Shown: positions 40,564 through 50,205, counted from the first letter of the stretch. The stretch is DNA of 64,000 bases from an uncultured Odoribacter sp. (GCA_905193145.1 CAJJNP010000002.1:3341-67340); one strand, 5' to 3'. Made by a program: numbers and translations. Notes: generated by a model not told the origin, from the letters alone.

Positions 40564-41310
40564 ATGCCTTACAGAAGATTACCCAATACAGATGCGGCAA
40601 GAATTAGAGCCTTAAAAGGAGCTTTGACCAAAGGACAAGACCTTGAAATAGATACAATCGCCTATTCTTTTGCTTTAAAACAAAAGATTGAATTTTTTTT
40701 ACCCAAATTCGAGGTTGCTATACAGACCTCCAATCTGGCAAAAGAAAAACAATTCGGCAATAGTCCAAAATTTTCCGAATATGCCAAAAAAGCACGATTA
40801 TATATCTCGCACTTTATTCAAGTTTTGAATTTCTGCATTGCCAGGGGAGAAATGAAACCATCTGTCAGAACTTATTACGGTCTGGATGAAAAAAGCTCAA
40901 AAGTCCCACCCCTACTAACAGAACAAGATTTATTGGAATGGGGAGAAAAAATCATCAAAGGCGACCAAGAGCGCGCTCTCAAACGGGATGGTAACACAAT
41001 ATACAATCCTACCATCGCTGTTGTACGAGTAAACTTTGAAAACTTCAAAGAACATTACACCCGACAAAAACAATTTCAGACCAACACAGCACGGGAGAGT
41101 TATAATGTAGCTCAATACAGAAAAGAAGCCGATGCACTTATCCTTGAATTATGGAATGAAATCGAACATCACTTTGAAAACATCCCTGATGAAGAAGAAA
41201 AACGGAGGCTGTGTGAAGAATACGGCTTGGTCTATGTCTTCCGGAAAGGAGAAAAAGATAGAATCCGACGCCGGAAAGAAGCGGAAAGAATCACCTTGAA
41301 ACTATTCTAA
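40564..41310 (+). CDS. Conserved Bacteroidota protein of unknown function
   Basis: 248 aa. Mostly alpha-helical and charged, with no signal peptide or membrane segment. The N-terminus (MPYRRLPNTDAARIRALKGA) is of a type I recall as a conserved unknown in Bacteroidales, but I have no function for it. The helical pattern (about 20-110 and 160-235) and a basic C-terminus (EKDRIRRRKEAERITLKLF) could suit a nucleic-acid or protein scaffold; this is a guess. It has its own promoter and a strong terminator (41315-41357). Confidence 0.75.
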   Translation: MPYRRLPNTDAARIRALKGALTKGQDLEIDTIAYSFALKQKIEFFLPKFEVAIQTSNLAKEKQFGNSPKFSEYAKKARLYISHFIQVLNFCIARGEMKPSVRTYYGLDEKSSKVPPLLTEQDLLEWGEKIIKGDQERALKRDGNTIYNPTIAVVRVNFENFKEHYTRQKQFQTNTARESYNVAQYRKEADALILELWNEIEHHFENIPDEEEKRRLCEEYGLVYVFRKGEKDRIRRRKEAERITLKLF

Positions 41311-41314
41311 AATA

Positions 41315-41357
41315 AATAGCTCCCGATGTCAATGACAACAGGAGCTATTATTTTTTT
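41315..41357 (+). terminator. Terminator of the gene at 40564, overlapping a convergent gene
   Basis: AATAGCTCC (41315-41323) pairs with GGAGCTATT (41341-41349), followed by A then seven T residues (41351-41357). Its 3' arm lies inside the coding end of the convergent Cys-rich Feo gene. Confidence 0.85.
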
Positions 41358-41505
41358 CTATCGTACACCTACCTTTCAAAGGGCATGAATGACATCCTTC
41401 ACATGTTTTATTCCTCCTCAAGGCTTTCAATTTTCTGTAACAAAAGCTCAAAGCTCCGACAACAGCAATTCCAATAATAATATATACAAGAATCTTCTGC
41501 ACCAT
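41329..41505 (-). CDS. FeoB-associated Cys-rich membrane protein
   Basis: 58 aa. One N-terminal membrane helix (about 5-22, LVYIIIGIAVVGALSF), a basic stretch (KLKALRRNK), then a cysteine cluster TCEGCHSCPLKGRC (34-47) and a final CC. This is the architecture of the small Cys-rich partner encoded after feoB in many Bacteroidota. It starts 3 bases after the feoAB stop, so it is translated from the same message. A role in iron or redox handling beside FeoB is inferred from the location. The stop codon TGA at 41329 lies in the loop of the convergent gene's terminator. Confidence 0.85.
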   Translation of the reverse strand: MVQKILVYIIIGIAVVGALSFCYRKLKALRRNKTCEGCHSCPLKGRCTIEKNNSSCCH

Positions 41506-41508
41506 AAC

Positions 41509-43875
41509 TTAAAACATACTCCCGATTTGATAAACACAAAAAGCAACAATCCATGCCAAACCGGTCGTATAGAATATCGTAAACAATGCCCATTTCCAAC
41601 CGGCCTCTTTCTTTATGGCAGCGATCACGGCCATACAAGGAAAATATATCAAAATAAACAGCATAAAGCCATAAGCCACCAACGGATTAAAGATATGATT
41701 CCCTTCACAATCCACCTGACTCTTCAGGCTTTCTGCCAAACCTTGGGTATTTTCTTCTGCATCCGGCACATGATACAATATCCCCATTGAACTAACGACA
41801 ATTTCCTTTGCTGCCAAACCGGTTACGATACTGACACCCATTTTCCAATCAAAACCCAAAGGCTCCAGTCCTGGCTCGATAAAACGTCCCATTTTGCCAA
41901 TATACGACTGCTCCAAATGTTCGGAAGAACCAACTTCTGCATCCCGATTCAGCGGGAAATAGCCCAAAGCCCAAATCAATATGGAAGCCATTAATATAAT
42001 GGTACCCATTTTACGCAAATATTGCCCGGCCTTTTCCCACATATGAATCAAAATATTCCGCATCGTAGGCATCCGATAAGGAGGCAACTCCATGACAAAG
42101 GGTACGGATGAATTTTTAAAAAGAGTCTTTTTCATCAGCAAAGCAGTCAAAACAGCCACAACGATACCGATGAAATAAATAGACATCAAAACCAATCCCT
42201 GGTTCTTGGGAAAAAATGCAGCAACCAATAAAATATACACCGGCAAGCGGGCACTGCACGACATAAAAGGAGTTATTAACATCGTGATAATACGATCTCG
42301 TTTACTTTCCAACGTACGAGTTGCCATTATCGCCGGCACATTACAGCCAAATCCAATAAGCAAAGGAATAAATGACTTTCCGTGCAAACCAATCTTATGC
42401 ATCAGTCTATCCATAATAAAGGCTGCTCTTGCCATATATCCGGTATCCTCCATCAAAGAAATAAAAAAGAAAAGAATCAAAATATTAGGCAAAAAGACAA
42501 TTACTCCCCCCACCCCGGCGATGATACCATTCACAAGCAAATCATTTAAAGGTCCTTCAGGCAATATTCCGGCAGCCCATTCTCCCAAAGCAGCCACCCC
42601 CATGTCAATCCAATCCATAGGATAATTTCCCAAAGAAAAGGTTGCTTGAAATGTCAGCCACATAAAAAATATTAAAAACGGAAAACCCAGCCATTGATGA
42701 GTAAGCAAAGCGTCAATAGCATTTGTCAACTGCCGTTTATCTTTCTCGCCCGGATTATAGGTTTCCTGCAATGCCCCACGGATAAACCCATATTTAGCAT
42801 TCGTAATAACCGTTTTGGTATCTTCTTTATACTCTTTTTCCAATTGTCCGATCTCTTTCTCTGCCACGGCCATAATCTGCTCATAATTTGGTACCGCATG
42901 CAATTGCTCCTGCATGATACTGTCATTCTCAAGCAATTTTATGGACACATACCTCGGAACATACATGTCCGTAATATTTTTATTCGATACAACAACTGCT
43001 TTTATCCGGCTAATTGCATCTTCAATTTCCGGTCCATAATTAATATGCACATGGCGAGATTCTTTCGCCTTATCCTCAAACACCTCTATAATCTTATCCA
43101 ACACCTCACCAATACCGATTCCCCGAGATGCTGTGGTCGGAATAATAGGAATCCCCATCAGTTGTCCCAGGTAAGTATAATTCAATTTGGCTCCACCTGC
43201 AAGCAACTCATCATACATATTCAATGCCATCACGACACGAATATTCATATCAATCAACTGAGTTGTCAAAAAAAGATTCCGCTCCAAATTAGAAGCATCC
43301 ACTACATTCAACACCAAGTCCGGATGATGCTTGGTAATATACTCCCGGACATACACTTCTTCAGCAGAATATTCTGTCAAAGAATAAGTTCCTGGCAAAT
43401 CAATCAGATTTATCGTATAACCTTTATGATGCAAAACACCCTGTTTCGCATCAACGGTGACACCACTGTAATTTCCCACCTTCTCTCGCATTCCGGTTGC
43501 GCGATTGAACAAAGAAGTTTTTCCACAATTGGGATTTCCTACTAAAGCTATATTGATCGTTCGTGATCTCTCATGCACCTCCCGGGCAATATCATCTTCT
43601 GTAAATGTACCATTAAACCCTTCATGCATTTCACTGGAAATGCGCACCACTTCAATCAGAGAAGCCTCACTTCTTCTTAAAGAAATATGGCTGTCCATCA
43701 ATTTATATTCTATCGGGTCGTGCAAAGGAGCATTTTTAATCACCAAAACTTTTTCGCCCTTCACAAACCCCATCTCCACGATTCTGTTGCGAAAACTGCC
43801 ATGCCCATGCACTTTGATAATCACACACTCTTCTCCCGTTGCTATATCTGAAAGTTTCAAATAACTGTTATCCAT
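41509..43875 (-). CDS. feoB: FeoA-FeoB fusion, ferrous iron transporter
   Basis: 788 aa. Residues about 1-78 form a FeoA SH3-like domain (KLSDIATGEECVIIKVHG). The FeoB G domain follows with the P-loop GNPNCGKT (113-120), DLPGTYSL and the recognition motif NMYD. The helical bundle (about 280-380) and the membrane part (about 400-788, about eight segments with GFGCNVPAIMATR and CSARLPVY) come next. It takes up Fe2+ across the inner membrane. The fusion joins what are two genes in most bacteria. A palindrome before the promoter suggests iron-linked control. A Cys-rich partner gene follows after 3 bases. Confidence 0.96.
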   Translation of the reverse strand: MDNSYLKLSDIATGEECVIIKVHGHGSFRNRIVEMGFVKGEKVLVIKNAPLHDPIEYKLMDSHISLRRSEASLIEVVRISSEMHEGFNGTFTEDDIAREVHERSRTINIALVGNPNCGKTSLFNRATGMREKVGNYSGVTVDAKQGVLHHKGYTINLIDLPGTYSLTEYSAEEVYVREYITKHHPDLVLNVVDASNLERNLFLTTQLIDMNIRVVMALNMYDELLAGGAKLNYTYLGQLMGIPIIPTTASRGIGIGEVLDKIIEVFEDKAKESRHVHINYGPEIEDAISRIKAVVVSNKNITDMYVPRYVSIKLLENDSIMQEQLHAVPNYEQIMAVAEKEIGQLEKEYKEDTKTVITNAKYGFIRGALQETYNPGEKDKRQLTNAIDALLTHQWLGFPFLIFFMWLTFQATFSLGNYPMDWIDMGVAALGEWAAGILPEGPLNDLLVNGIIAGVGGVIVFLPNILILFFFISLMEDTGYMARAAFIMDRLMHKIGLHGKSFIPLLIGFGCNVPAIMATRTLESKRDRIITMLITPFMSCSARLPVYILLVAAFFPKNQGLVLMSIYFIGIVVAVLTALLMKKTLFKNSSVPFVMELPPYRMPTMRNILIHMWEKAGQYLRKMGTIILMASILIWALGYFPLNRDAEVGSSEHLEQSYIGKMGRFIEPGLEPLGFDWKMGVSIVTGLAAKEIVVSSMGILYHVPDAEENTQGLAESLKSQVDCEGNHIFNPLVAYGFMLFILIYFPCMAVIAAIKKEAGWKWALFTIFYTTGLAWIVAFCVYQIGSMF

Positions 43876-43894
43876 TATTCCTCATATTTGCCCA

Positions 43895-43902
43895 CAAAGA
43901 TA
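43895..43902 (-). promoter_or_regulatory. -7 element of feoAB
   Basis: The minus strand reads TATCTTTG, an exact match, 20 bases before the ATG at 43875. The palindrome at 43925-43942 lies over the expected -33 position. Confidence 0.6.
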
Positions 43903-43924
43903 AAGAATCTACACCGCTACTGTA

Positions 43925-43942
43925 ATACCTAAAAATAGGTAT
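43925..43942. promoter_or_regulatory. Palindromic operator candidate before feoAB
   Basis: ATACCTA, four A bases, TAGGTAT: a perfect 7-bp inverted repeat 23 bases upstream of the feoAB -7 box. The placement over the -33 region suits a repressor of the Fur or DtxR type. The sequence is not close enough to a known consensus to choose between them. Confidence 0.55.
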
Positions 43943-43954
43943 ATACTCATTTTA

Positions 43955-46114
43955 CTATTTATTTTTCTTAAATAATTTACCCAACACCTGCACCAATCCC
44001 TCCATACTCTCTACTCGGTTTATCATTGAAATACTATGGAATGTCGTAGAATCATCACCTACACCCATCTGCATAGGATAGATTAGCATACAGTTTACCG
44101 TGTTGAAATATTTATTAATATAAGTCGGAACATATTCCATATGCCGCGAATAGGATGGGAATCCTGGACGGCTCATCACCAAAGCCAACGCATCATTATC
44201 CTGCACGGCGTTCGCCACCTCTGAAAAATTATCCCAATCTGTAAACTCTCTACACTCAACATCAATCGTATGTTTGGCATTCACCATTTTCAAAATATCC
44301 AAGACATCCTGATGTCCATAGAATATGAATTTCATCCCCAAATTTTTACCTATATTCCAAATACTCAGCAACCAATATGGAAACCCGACTTCCTTTTCTG
44401 CCTCTTCAGGAATCACAACAATGCAACGTTTTACCGTTGCAATCGGCTGCATAGGTCTGTAAGCGATAGTCGTTGTCGCACATTTAGCCAGCACCTCCTC
44501 TGTCAATTTACCTAAAAACTCATCGGAGATATACTTACCCGTACGCAATCCCAATACAATATCTGTAATTTTATTCTCCTTAGCCACATTCCGAATCCCA
44601 TTCACAATATTCAAATCATAGCGCAATACGGTACTGATATGCTGATCTGTTGCAGCAGCCACTTTAACAGCCTTTTCCAACAACAATTCCGAACGTTTGG
44701 AAACCGCCGGATCATTATTTTCCGATTTAATGATACTGACAGCTGTCATGCGGGCTTTATTCCTGCGCGACTTGATAGCAGCACCCAACGTTATCAGCTC
44801 TCCAACATTCTCTTCATTGCTCAATGGAATTAATATCCGTTCTTCTTCAGCATCATTATCTGTAGATGCACTGCCGCTTACCTCAGCAATCGCAATATTC
44901 TGAGCAGCCCTTTGTGTGACAAACGATGCAATTGTACATGTCACCAATATCATGATGATAGTCCCGTTCAATACATCTTCATTCAATAAACGAATCAGAT
45001 TCCCATCGGCATCTGTCCCCAACACCACCTTATAACCTATCAATACAGCCGCCAATGTCGCAGCTGCCTGTGCATTACTCAAACCGAACAGCAGACTACC
45101 CTCATCGCGGGTCAACTTAAAATTCTTCTCAGTCAACCATGCAGCGGCATATTTTGTCAGAGTAGCCACCACACACATCATACCTGCCACCAACAGGGCA
45201 TTCCATCCTGCAGTGAAAGTCTTGACATTTACCAACATTCCCACTCCGATTAGAAAAATAGGAATGAAAATCGCATTGCCTACAAAATCAATCCGATTCA
45301 TCAATGCCGATGTATTCGGTATCAGTTTATTCAATGCCAATCCGGCCAGGAAAGCCCCGATAATAGCCTCCAAACCGGCAGCTTCTGCCAAAAAAGAAGC
45401 CAGAAACACCAATGCCAAAACAAAAATATACTGCCCGACAGAATCATCATAACGCTTAAAAAAAGCACGTCCGACAATTGGAAATACAATCAAAACAACC
45501 GCTGTAAAAGCAATACTAGACAACCCCAATTTTATCCAGAAAGTTTCATTGATTTCACCGACCGACATTCCCACAATAACGGCCAATACCAATAAAGCCA
45601 AGATACAAGTGATTACAGTACCGCCAATCGCTATACTGACCACTCTATTCCGTGTTATCCCATATTTACTGACAATCGGATAAGTGATCAGCGTATGAGA
45701 AGCATACATACTGGCAAGCAAAATAGAAGTCGGCCATGAAAAATTCAAAAAATAGACACTTGTCAAAGTACCGACAATCATGGGTATTAAGAATGTATAA
45801 GCACCGAATGTCAAAGTTTTTCCATAATTCTTCCGCAAATCTGCCATATCGATCTCCAAACCTGCTATAAACATGATATATAACAGGCCAACCGTCCCAA
45901 ACAACTCGATACTACTGTCTCTCAGCATAATTCCCAGACCATTCGGTCCTATCAAGGCTCCTGCTAAAATCAATCCTATCAAATCGGGAATTCTCAAACG
46001 GTGCAAAACCACCGGAGCCAACAATATAATAAAAAGTATCACCGCAAAAATCAACACAGGATTCGTCAACGGCAGAGTAATAAAAGCTTGCAGCATAAAA
46101 AAGGGATTAAACAT
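43955..46114 (-). CDS. Cation/proton antiporter (CPA2) with C-terminal UspA-like domain
   Basis: About 719 aa. Twelve or so membrane segments carry the Na+/H+ exchanger fold (IPDLIGLILAGALIGPNGLG, FLAGLALN); the C-terminal 280 residues look like two universal-stress-protein halves. The family exchanges K+ or Na+ for protons at the inner membrane. The frame reaches 46141, but that Met is inside the purA terminator hairpin, so I choose the Met at 46114 (MFNPFFML), which precedes the first membrane helix. There is little room for a separate promoter between the hairpin and this start. Confidence 0.85.
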   Translation of the reverse strand: MFNPFFMLQAFITLPLTNPVLIFAVILFIILLAPVVLHRLRIPDLIGLILAGALIGPNGLGIMLRDSSIELFGTVGLLYIMFIAGLEIDMADLRKNYGKTLTFGAYTFLIPMIVGTLTSVYFLNFSWPTSILLASMYASHTLITYPIVSKYGITRNRVVSIAIGGTVITCILALLVLAVIVGMSVGEINETFWIKLGLSSIAFTAVVLIVFPIVGRAFFKRYDDSVGQYIFVLALVFLASFLAEAAGLEAIIGAFLAGLALNKLIPNTSALMNRIDFVGNAIFIPIFLIGVGMLVNVKTFTAGWNALLVAGMMCVVATLTKYAAAWLTEKNFKLTRDEGSLLFGLSNAQAAATLAAVLIGYKVVLGTDADGNLIRLLNEDVLNGTIIMILVTCTIASFVTQRAAQNIAIAEVSGSASTDNDAEEERILIPLSNEENVGELITLGAAIKSRRNKARMTAVSIIKSENNDPAVSKRSELLLEKAVKVAAATDQHISTVLRYDLNIVNGIRNVAKENKITDIVLGLRTGKYISDEFLGKLTEEVLAKCATTTIAYRPMQPIATVKRCIVVIPEEAEKEVGFPYWLLSIWNIGKNLGMKFIFYGHQDVLDILKMVNAKHTIDVECREFTDWDNFSEVANAVQDNDALALVMSRPGFPSYSRHMEYVPTYINKYFNTVNCMLIYPMQMGVGDDSTTFHSISMINRVESMEGLVQVLGKLFKKNK

Positions 46115-46122
46115 ATATATCA

Positions 46123-46148
46123 TAATAAAAAAGGAGCCCATAGGCTCC
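46123..46148 (-). terminator. Terminator after purA, just before the antiporter start
   Basis: GGAGCC (46133-46138) pairs with GGCTCC (46143-46148). On the minus strand six T residues follow. The antiporter start codon lies 9 bases past the T-tract. Confidence 0.75.
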
Positions 46149-46153
46149 CTTTA

Positions 46154-47428
46154 TTATTCTTCTTCATTGCGAATAATAGTCTGCTCTCTATCCGGACCGA
46201 CAGAAACAATCTTAATAGGTACCCCTAATTCCTCTTCCAGGAAATTGATATAAGCATTAAACTCTTCCGGGAACTCATCTTCCGAAGTCATCTGCGTCAT
46301 ATCAGTCTTCCATCCCGGTAATTCAACATACACCGGTTCAACCTCTTCACAGATGTCAAACGGAAATTCCTCGGTTTCCTGTCCATTGATTTTGTAAGCC
46401 ACACAAGCCTTCACCGTATCAAAAGTGTCCAGCACATCACTCTTCATCATAATCAACTTTGTCACACCATTGACCATAATGGCATATTTCAAAGCCACAA
46501 GGTCTATCCACCCACAGCGACGTTTTCGTCCGGTCACTGCACCGAATTCATGTCCCAACTGTCCCAATCTGTCTCCGGTTTCATCAAACAGCTCAGTAGG
46601 GAATGGTCCTGCACCGACACGTGTACAATATGCTTTAAAAATACCATATACATCACCGATTGTACGGGGCGCAATACCCAAACCAGTACAAGCACCTGCA
46701 CAGATGGTATTAGAAGAAGTCACAAAAGGATAAGATCCGAAATCAACATCCAACATCGTACCTTGTGCACCTTCCGCCAAAACGCTTTTCCCTTCTTTCA
46801 GCAAATTATTAATTACATGTTCACTGTCAATCAGTTTAAATTGCTTCAGATACTCCAATGCCTCAAACCACTCTTTTTCCAAAGCAGTAACATCATATTC
46901 ATAATTCAATCCCTTCAGAATCACTTCGTGTTTTCCTTTGGCAATTGCATATTTTTCGTCAAAATTGTGCAACAAGTCTCCCACTCTCAAACCGTTTCTG
47001 CTCACCTTGTCAGTATAAGTCGGTCCGATACCCTTACCGGTTGTACCCACCTTGGCATCTCCCTTGGCTGCTTCATATGCGGCATCCAAAATACGATGCG
47101 TAGGCATAATCAAATGTGCTTTTTTAGAGATACACAATTGTTTTGTCAAATCATGTCCGCTTGCAGCCAAAGCCTCAGCTTCTTGCCGGAACAATATAGG
47201 GTCTAAAACGACACCATTACCGATAATATTCATTTTACCGCCCTGGAAAATACCTGAAGGAATTGAGCGAAGTACATACTTCTGTCCCTCAAATTCCAAT
47301 GTATGACCGGCATTCGGTCCTCCCTGGAAACGAGTTACAACATCATAGTTGGGTGTCAATACATCCACCACTTTCCCTTTTCCCTCATCTCCCCATTGTA
47401 ATCCAAGCAATACGTCAACTTTCATCAT
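46154..47428 (-). CDS. purA: Adenylosuccinate synthetase
   Basis: 424 aa, the usual length. It uses GTP to join IMP and aspartate in AMP synthesis. The N-terminal signature QWGDEGKGK contains the catalytic Asp (D14), followed by GGPNAGHT. Further on are GTTGKGIGPTY and GAQGTMLDVDFGSYPFVTSS, the IMP-loop region. Promoter 47494-47524 is one of the best matches in the window, and its -33 overlaps the stop codon of the upstream Fur-family gene, so purA is transcribed apart from it. The hairpin after its stop stands before the antiporter gene. Confidence 0.98.
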   Translation of the reverse strand: MMKVDVLLGLQWGDEGKGKVVDVLTPNYDVVTRFQGGPNAGHTLEFEGQKYVLRSIPSGIFQGGKMNIIGNGVVLDPILFRQEAEALAASGHDLTKQLCISKKAHLIMPTHRILDAAYEAAKGDAKVGTTGKGIGPTYTDKVSRNGLRVGDLLHNFDEKYAIAKGKHEVILKGLNYEYDVTALEKEWFEALEYLKQFKLIDSEHVINNLLKEGKSVLAEGAQGTMLDVDFGSYPFVTSSNTICAGACTGLGIAPRTIGDVYGIFKAYCTRVGAGPFPTELFDETGDRLGQLGHEFGAVTGRKRRCGWIDLVALKYAIMVNGVTKLIMMKSDVLDTFDTVKACVAYKINGQETEEFPFDICEEVEPVYVELPGWKTDMTQMTSEDEFPEEFNAYINFLEEELGVPIKIVSVGPDREQTIIRNEEE

Positions 47429-47493
47429 CTAAATTGTTTATAAATATTATAAAGCTAATGTTCAATCATTTAATACTTTTGAACTCAAACGCA

Positions 47494-47524
47494 CAAAAGT
47501 AGCCAAATTTCCTCAATTAATCAA
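47494..47524 (-). promoter_or_regulatory. Promoter of purA
   Basis: On the minus strand, TTG (47522-47524), a 20-base spacer and TACTTTTG (47494-47501), an exact consensus match. The -33 overlaps the stop codon of the Fur-family gene. Confidence 0.75.
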
Positions 47525-47979
47525 CAACTTCCATCAACTTCTTCTGCACAAGATTTGCATATTCCGTAGACATACAGCAAATGGTGGTGCACAATAAATT
47601 GATGTCTTTCCTGCATTTGCGCTACAACCTCGTCTATACGGGGATCAGAAAACTCTTCCACTCTCCCGCATTTTTGACAAATCAGGTGTTCGTGATGCTC
47701 ATTGTTAAACGCTTTTTCAAACTGAGCAATATTATTGCCAAACTGGTGTTTGATCACCAATTTACAATCCAGCAACAAATCAATCGTATTATAAAGCGTT
47801 GCACGGCTCACCCGATAATTCTTGTTCTTCATAAACATATAGAGAGACTCTATATCGAAATGTCCTGAATGCGAATATATTTCATCTAAAATAGCATATC
47901 TTTCCGGTGTTTTCCGATGTCCTTTTTCCTGCAAATAAGCTGTAAATAGCTCTTTAACCGTCTCCTTTATCTCATCCAT
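47521..47979 (-). CDS. Fur-family metal-dependent transcriptional regulator
   Basis: 152 aa. The N-terminal winged helix (about 10-90, [17 protein letters not shown]) binds DNA and the C-terminal part dimerises. Structural zinc cysteines are seen in ICQKCG and ICKSCAEE; the His-rich [10 protein letters not shown] and HHH stretches give metal-site ligands. The subtype (Fur, Zur or PerR) cannot be settled by eye. It is 25 bases after relA/spoT. The feoAB gene with a candidate operator lies 3.6 kb downstream, so it is a natural candidate regulator for that site, not a proven one. Confidence 0.93.
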   Translation of the reverse strand: MDEIKETVKELFTAYLQEKGHRKTPERYAILDEIYSHSGHFDIESLYMFMKNKNYRVSRATLYNTIDLLLDCKLVIKHQFGNNIAQFEKAFNNEHHEHLICQKCGRVEEFSDPRIDEVVAQMQERHQFIVHHHLLYVYGICKSCAEEVDGSC

Positions 47980-48004
47980 ATCAAAATAATCGCCCTATCT
48001 ATTA

Positions 48005-50185
48005 TCATTTATCATCAGATTCTACACGCAACACAGTTTCTACTCCCTTAATCGTAGCTATCTGCGACACAATCCGTCCCAAATCTTCAGTATTATGGAC
48101 ATACAGATGAATCATTCCCTCAAAAATTCCATCACGGGCTTCCACATGTATCATCCGCATATTTACCTTCTCCTCTTTGGCTATCAGTCCGGTCACCTCA
48201 CTGACAATTCCCGGAGTATCGATACCTGTAATTTTAATCACAGCCAAGAAAGACATCAATTTGTGGCTCACCCATTTGACAGGTACAATTTTATCACCGA
48301 AACTGGCCATCAGGCGAATCGCCTCCGGACATGAACGCTTATGCACCGTCACCTTCGTTCCGGCAATGTTCATACCCACCACATCATCTCCCGGGATAGG
48401 ATTGCAGCAAGGAGCAATCGTAAAATCAGAATTCAGGTCGATACCTTGTTCCTGTCCTCCCTTTTTCTTCCCCTCGGAATCTTTGCCATTCCACAAGAAT
48501 TGAAGATTCCAGTACTTGATAAACTTATTTTCGGGACGCTTTTTCAATGCCTTTTCCAGATCTTCCGGGGCAATCATCCGTTTACCGATTTCCACATATA
48601 AATCATCCCGGTTATTAAGCCCATAATGCAACAAAGCCTTGTTCAGAGTTTCGGAAGTTGGCGGCAATCCCAATTTTTTGACCACCTCTTCATACGTATT
48701 GATACCATAGCGTACCAACTCCTTCTTTTCTTTCTTAAAAGTTGCATTAATGTGCGTCCTGGCTTTGGCTGTTACGACAAAATCCAACCACTCCTTCTGT
48801 GGTTTCTGTTTGTCGCTGGTCAATATTTCAACCTGATCTCCACTAGCTAATTTGTGGCTCATCGGTACCAACTTGTGATTTACCTTGGCACCGATACAAG
48901 TATTACCAATTTCCGTATGAATGTCATAGGCAAAATCCAGTGCCGTAGCGCCTTTAGGCAAAGTGCGCATATACCCTTTCGGGGTAAACACCCGGATTTC
49001 CTTTGTAAAAAGATTCAATTTAAACTCATCCAAAAACTCCAAGGCCGTAGCATCCGGCTGGTCCAAAATTTCCTTGATTCCTGCCAGCCATTTATCCAAT
49101 TCAGAACTTTCACCCTCCCCTTTATATTTCCAATGGGCTGCCAAACCTTTTTCAGCCACCTCGTCCATTCTCTCCGAACGGATCTGCACTTCAAACCATT
49201 GTCCTTCCGGCCCCATTACAGTCAAATGCAAAGCTTCATACCCATTCGCTTTCGGCACACTCACCCAATCTCGTATACGTTCCGGTTTCGGACTATAAAT
49301 ATCAGTAATCAAAGAATAGATATTCCAGCACTGCCATTTTTCAGGCACTCCCTCTTTTGGTTTAAAGACAATACGCACTGCCAGCAAATCATATATCTCG
49401 TCAAAACTGATATTGCGTCTCTGCATTTTCAGCCACACCGAATAAACGCTCTTTGTACGGGCAGTAATGGCATATTCATAGGTATTATCAGCCAATTTTT
49501 GACGTATAGGCTTAATAAACTCCTCAAACAAAGCAGAAAACTGATTCTTATAAGCCTCGATTTTTTTAGCAATCACCTGATACTCTTCGGGATGCTCATA
49601 CTTCATACTCAAATCTTCCAATTCGGTTTTGATGGCATGCAATCCCATACGGTGAGCCAGCGGAGCATAAATATAAAGCGTTTCACTGGCAATCTTCACC
49701 TGCTTGTGCTCCGGCATAGAAGCCAAAGTCCTCATATTATGCAGACGGTCGGCAATCTTAATCAAAATCACCCGCACGTCATCTGCCAGCGTCAAAATCA
49801 TCTTACGGAAACTCTCCGCCTGTTGACTGGTTTCCGAACCCATCACACCGCTGATCTTAGTCAACCCATCCACAATGGAGGCCACTTTAGGGCCAAACAG
49901 ATTGGAAATATCCTCCACCGTGTAATCCGTATCTTCCACCACATCGTGCAACAATGCAGAAATCACCGAAGTGGTACCCAAACCAATTTCCTTTGTAGCA
50001 ATTTTAGCCACTGCCAACGGATGCATGATATAAGGCTCTCCTGACCTTCTCCGCACTCCCTTATGTGCCTCATTAGCAAACTCAAAAGCTTCTTTTATCT
50101 TTTGGATATCCTCCTTTATCGTATCTTTTCTTAAAGACTTCAACAAATCTTCAAAAGCATCTCTTATCTGTTCTTGTTCTGTCAT
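48005..50185 (-). CDS. RelA/SpoT homologue, (p)ppGpp synthetase/hydrolase
   Basis: 726 aa. The HD hydrolase domain (about 25-190) has H55, H80-D81 and E84-D85 (HDVVED), all intact. The synthetase domain (about 220-370) has YDLLAVRIVF with the catalytic Asp, the substrate loop RDWVSVPKANGYEALH and EVQIR with the catalytic Glu, so both activities look possible. TGS (about 395-455), helical and zinc-finger regions and ACT (about 655-726) follow. It sets the stringent-response level. Wording in the synthetase loop (RDWVSVPKANGY, not KDYIANPKPNGY) is divergent. Promoter box 50206-50213 lies close upstream. Confidence 0.95.
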   Translation of the reverse strand: MTEQEQIRDAFEDLLKSLRKDTIKEDIQKIKEAFEFANEAHKGVRRRSGEPYIMHPLAVAKIATKEIGLGTTSVISALLHDVVEDTDYTVEDISNLFGPKVASIVDGLTKISGVMGSETSQQAESFRKMILTLADDVRVILIKIADRLHNMRTLASMPEHKQVKIASETLYIYAPLAHRMGLHAIKTELEDLSMKYEHPEEYQVIAKKIEAYKNQFSALFEEFIKPIRQKLADNTYEYAITARTKSVYSVWLKMQRRNISFDEIYDLLAVRIVFKPKEGVPEKWQCWNIYSLITDIYSPKPERIRDWVSVPKANGYEALHLTVMGPEGQWFEVQIRSERMDEVAEKGLAAHWKYKGEGESSELDKWLAGIKEILDQPDATALEFLDEFKLNLFTKEIRVFTPKGYMRTLPKGATALDFAYDIHTEIGNTCIGAKVNHKLVPMSHKLASGDQVEILTSDKQKPQKEWLDFVVTAKARTHINATFKKEKKELVRYGINTYEEVVKKLGLPPTSETLNKALLHYGLNNRDDLYVEIGKRMIAPEDLEKALKKRPENKFIKYWNLQFLWNGKDSEGKKKGGQEQGIDLNSDFTIAPCCNPIPGDDVVGMNIAGTKVTVHKRSCPEAIRLMASFGDKIVPVKWVSHKLMSFLAVIKITGIDTPGIVSEVTGLIAKEEKVNMRMIHVEARDGIFEGMIHLYVHNTEDLGRIVSQIATIKGVETVLRVESDDK

Positions 50186-50205
50186 ACTAGAGATTTTACT
50201 TAGTC

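Noticed and set aside
46114..46141. Antiporter start at 46141
   Set aside because: That Met codon is inside the loop and arm of the purA terminator; the first membrane helix fits a start at 46114.
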